A program made the position numbers and the translations under genes. 55,672 nt of DNA from Burkholderiaceae bacterium (lineage in GTDB: Bacteria; Pseudomonadota; Gammaproteobacteria; Burkholderiales; Burkholderiaceae_C). Shown here piece by piece: positions 54,109 through 55,672 of this stretch. The notes below the pieces were generated by a model that saw only the letters and a list, made by a program, of their open reading frames with translations, ran no database searches and was not told where the DNA came from. The DNA is taken from assembly GCA_017856435.1 (NCBI GenBank), contig JAFMFB010000014.1, forward strand, positions 1-55,672. The letters run 5' to 3'. The stretch's first letter is position 1. Each line of letters begins with the position of its first letter.

Positions 54109-55167
54109 TCATCGGAACTGGCTCAAAAAGCGCAAATCACCATCGAAGAACAGGCGCAGGTCATTGACGCCATAGCGCAGCATGGTGAAGCGGTCCAGAC
54201 CCATGCCAAAGGCAAAACCAATATATTGCTCCGGATCCAGGCCCATGTTGCGCACCACATTGGGGTGTACCTGGCCTGAACCGGCCACTTCCAGCCAGCG
54301 TCCAGCCAAGGGGCCCTGCTGGAACTGAATGTCGATTTCGGCGCTGGGCTCTGTAAAGGGAAAGAAGCTGGGCCGAAAACGCAGCACCAGGTCATCGCTC
54401 TCGAAGAAGGTGCGACAAAACTCGGTGAACAGGTACTTGAGGTCTTTGAAGCTGATGTTTTCACCCAGCCACAGGCCTTCGCACTGATGGAACATGGGCG
54501 AGTGAGTCGCGTCACTGTCAACCCGATAGGTGCGTCCGGGGGCAATCACCCGGATTTCAGGCATGCCAGTCAGATCATCAGAACCGGTAAGTGTCTTGTA
54601 ACTCTGGACATGTTGCAGGGCGTGTCGGACCTGGACCGGGCTGGTATGGGTGCGCAGAAGATTGGGGGTTTTTGTGCTGCCACCTTCCACATAAAAGGTG
54701 TCATGCATGGATCGGGCGGGATGGTCTTCGGGCGTGTTGAGGGCCGTGAAGTTGTACCAGTCGGCTTCGATTTCCGGACCTTGTGCCACCTCAAAGCCCA
54801 TCGATCCAAAAATGGCCTCAAGGCGCTCCATGGTGAGTGAGACCGGATGCAGGCTGCCCTGACCACGAACCCTTCCCGGCAAGGTGACATCCAGGGCTTC
54901 GGCCTGCAGTTGTTGCTGCAATTCAGCATCGGCCAGGGCCTGACGCCGTTCGTTGAGCGCAGATTCGATGGCCTGTTTGGCCAAATTGATGGCTGCACCT
55001 CGGGATTTTTTTTCATCCACACTCAGCGCAGCCATGCCCTTCATCAGTTCAGTGATGCTGCCGGTTTTTCCCAGAAAACGGGCCTTGGCGTTTTCAAGTG
55101 CGGCAGGCGTCGCTGCCTGGGAAAAAGCAACCCTTGCGCTGTCAACAATGGCATCCAACTCGTTCAT
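54109..55167 (-). CDS. pheS: Phenylalanine-tRNA ligase alpha subunit
   Basis: 352 residues. N-terminal coiled coil (about 1-100), then class II aminoacyl-tRNA synthetase core: motif 2 region [11 protein letters not shown] and [34 protein letters not shown], and motif 3 [17 protein letters not shown]. It forms the alpha2-beta2 enzyme with PheT. AGGAAAAAATG gives a good ribosome site. A long imperfect hairpin lies in its leader (55193-55244), suggesting post-transcriptional control. Confidence 0.97.
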   Translation of the reverse strand: MNELDAIVDSARVAFSQAATPAALENAKARFLGKTGSITELMKGMAALSVDEKKSRGAAINLAKQAIESALNERRQALADAELQQQLQAEALDVTLPGRVRGQGSLHPVSLTMERLEAIFGSMGFEVAQGPEIEADWYNFTALNTPEDHPARSMHDTFYVEGGSTKTPNLLRTHTSPVQVRHALQHVQSYKTLTGSDDLTGMPEIRVIAPGRTYRVDSDATHSPMFHQCEGLWLGENISFKDLKYLFTEFCRTFFESDDLVLRFRPSFFPFTEPSAEIDIQFQQGPLAGRWLEVAGSGQVHPNVVRNMGLDPEQYIGFAFGMGLDRFTMLRYGVNDLRLFFDGDLRFLSQFR

Positions 55168-55192
55168 TTTTTCCTGCGGTTTGTTAGATCTT

Positions 55193-55244
55193 GCAAAGGC
55201 AAAGGGCTAAAGCTCAATGAAAAGCTCTAGCCCTTGTTCTTTGC
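55193..55244 (-). ncRNA. Long imperfect hairpin in the rplT-pheS leader
   Basis: Paired segments, plus-strand coordinates: 55193-55198 with 55239-55244 (6 bp), a 3x3 internal loop, 55202-55209 with 55228-55235 (8 bp), one mismatch, 55211-55214 with 55223-55226 (4 bp), and an 8-nt loop. No long U-run follows, so it is either a weak attenuator, a processing site or a regulatory stem. pheST is attenuation-controlled in E. coli, but I see no Phe-rich leader peptide here. Confidence 0.5.
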
Positions 55245-55283
55245 AGTGGGCCACACAAAGACGTGCAGCCCCTGCGCGGGGAA

Positions 55284-55643
55284 TCAAGCAGCCAGCTTGG
55301 CCTTAACCTGCTCCACAATGCCAGCAAAGGCGGCCATGTCATTGACGGCAATATCGGCCAGAACCTTGCGGTCGATGGCGATATCAGCCTTTTTCAGACC
55401 GTTGGCGAATTGGCTGTAGGTCATGCCGCACTGCCGGGCTGCCGCATTGATACGGGCAATCCACAGCTGACGGAACACCCGCTTCTTGGCACGGCGATCA
55501 CGGTAAGCGTATTGACCAGCCTTCATCACCGCCTCTTTGGCGATGCGGAAGACATTACCGCGGCGACCGCGGAAGCCCTTGGCCAGGGCGAGAACTTTCT
55601 TGTGACGGGCGCGGGCCGTTACACCACGTTTGACGCGAGGCAT
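55284..55643 (-). CDS. rplT: 50S ribosomal protein L20
   Basis: 119 residues. [48 protein letters not shown] and [22 protein letters not shown] are classic L20. It binds 23S rRNA early in 50S assembly and in several bacteria represses its own operon. AAGGAG stands before the ATG. infC-rpmI would be expected just outside the window; the last bases (TTAATTAA at 55665-55672) may hold the upstream gene's end. Confidence 0.98.
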   Translation of the reverse strand: MPRVKRGVTARARHKKVLALAKGFRGRRGNVFRIAKEAVMKAGQYAYRDRRAKKRVFRQLWIARINAAARQCGMTYSQFANGLKKADIAIDRKVLADIAVNDMAAFAGIVEQVKAKLAA

Positions 55644-55672
55644 ATGAGTACTCCTTGTTCGTCGTTAATTAA

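Noticed and set aside
1-55672. CRISPR array, insertion sequence, phage or integrase genes
   Set aside because: I looked for regularly spaced repeats, transposase or integrase motifs and terminal inverted repeats and found none; the only regular repeat is the short triple TGCACTT array.

Overview
The window looks like chromosomal DNA of a betaproteobacterium in the order Burkholderiales, probably of the Comamonadaceae type (Rhodoferax, Polaromonas or Limnohabitans-like). This rests on gene order and gene content recognised by eye: trxA-rho-rpmE2, pstSCAB-phoUBR, rplT-pheS-pheT-ihfA-merR-tRNA-Pro, two orphan Bug/TctC-type binding proteins, an FNR of betaproteobacterial type and moderately high GC. 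I see no insertion sequence, integrase, phage gene or CRISPR array. Apart from one 0.55 kb stretch (about 49949-50511), genes are densely packed.

Layout. 1-3727: a PAS/SpoIIE-phosphatase/HATPase protein, cut by the left edge, overlaps a PAS-kinase-receiver-HPt hybrid histidine kinase. 3814-6053: an NDP-sugar pyrophosphorylase-like gene and fnr. 6300-11057 (minus): a tightly coupled operon of a TonB-dependent receptor, an orphan ABC-type periplasmic binding protein and a hybrid histidine kinase. 11174-14300: molybdenum cofactor genes moaA-mobA-moeA. 14380-21647 (minus): an HI0933-like flavoprotein and an AddAB-type helicase-nuclease pair. 21721-23969: trxA, rho, rpmE2. 24063-27106: a polytopic membrane protein, possibly a glycosyltransferase, overlapping a MATE exporter. 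27202-28188: a Bug-family binding protein. 28298-34738 (minus): the full pstSCAB-phoUBR phosphate regulon with a PhoB box.

34829-49948 is the most accessory-looking part. It holds an isocitrate lyase/PEP mutase-family enzyme with a second Bug protein, small enzymes (histidine phosphatase, VOC, NIPSNAP), a UMF1-type MFS permease, three alpha/beta hydrolases, a HELAH lipoprotein peptidase, and an AroE-like dehydrogenase behind a promoter with three 11-bp-spaced repeats. It also holds a Rieske oxygenase / glutamine-synthetase-like / ferredoxin operon divergent from an adducin-like aldolase-family gene, and a GlcG/HbpS-type protein. 50463-55643 (minus) is the translation block rplT-pheS-pheT-ihfA-merR-tRNA-Pro; the tRNA promoter and first 10 nt lie inside merR.

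The strongest candidates for something not well described are: (1) the TonB receptor/binding protein/hybrid kinase operon, which looks like an envelope-spanning sensor without transporter parts; (2) the Rieske/glutamine-synthetase-like/ferredoxin cluster, which suggests gamma-glutamylation-assisted oxidation of an amine; and (3) the AroE-like gene, altered at its carboxylate-binding serine, with its triple-repeat promoter. All functional calls come from motifs seen by eye; no database search was run.
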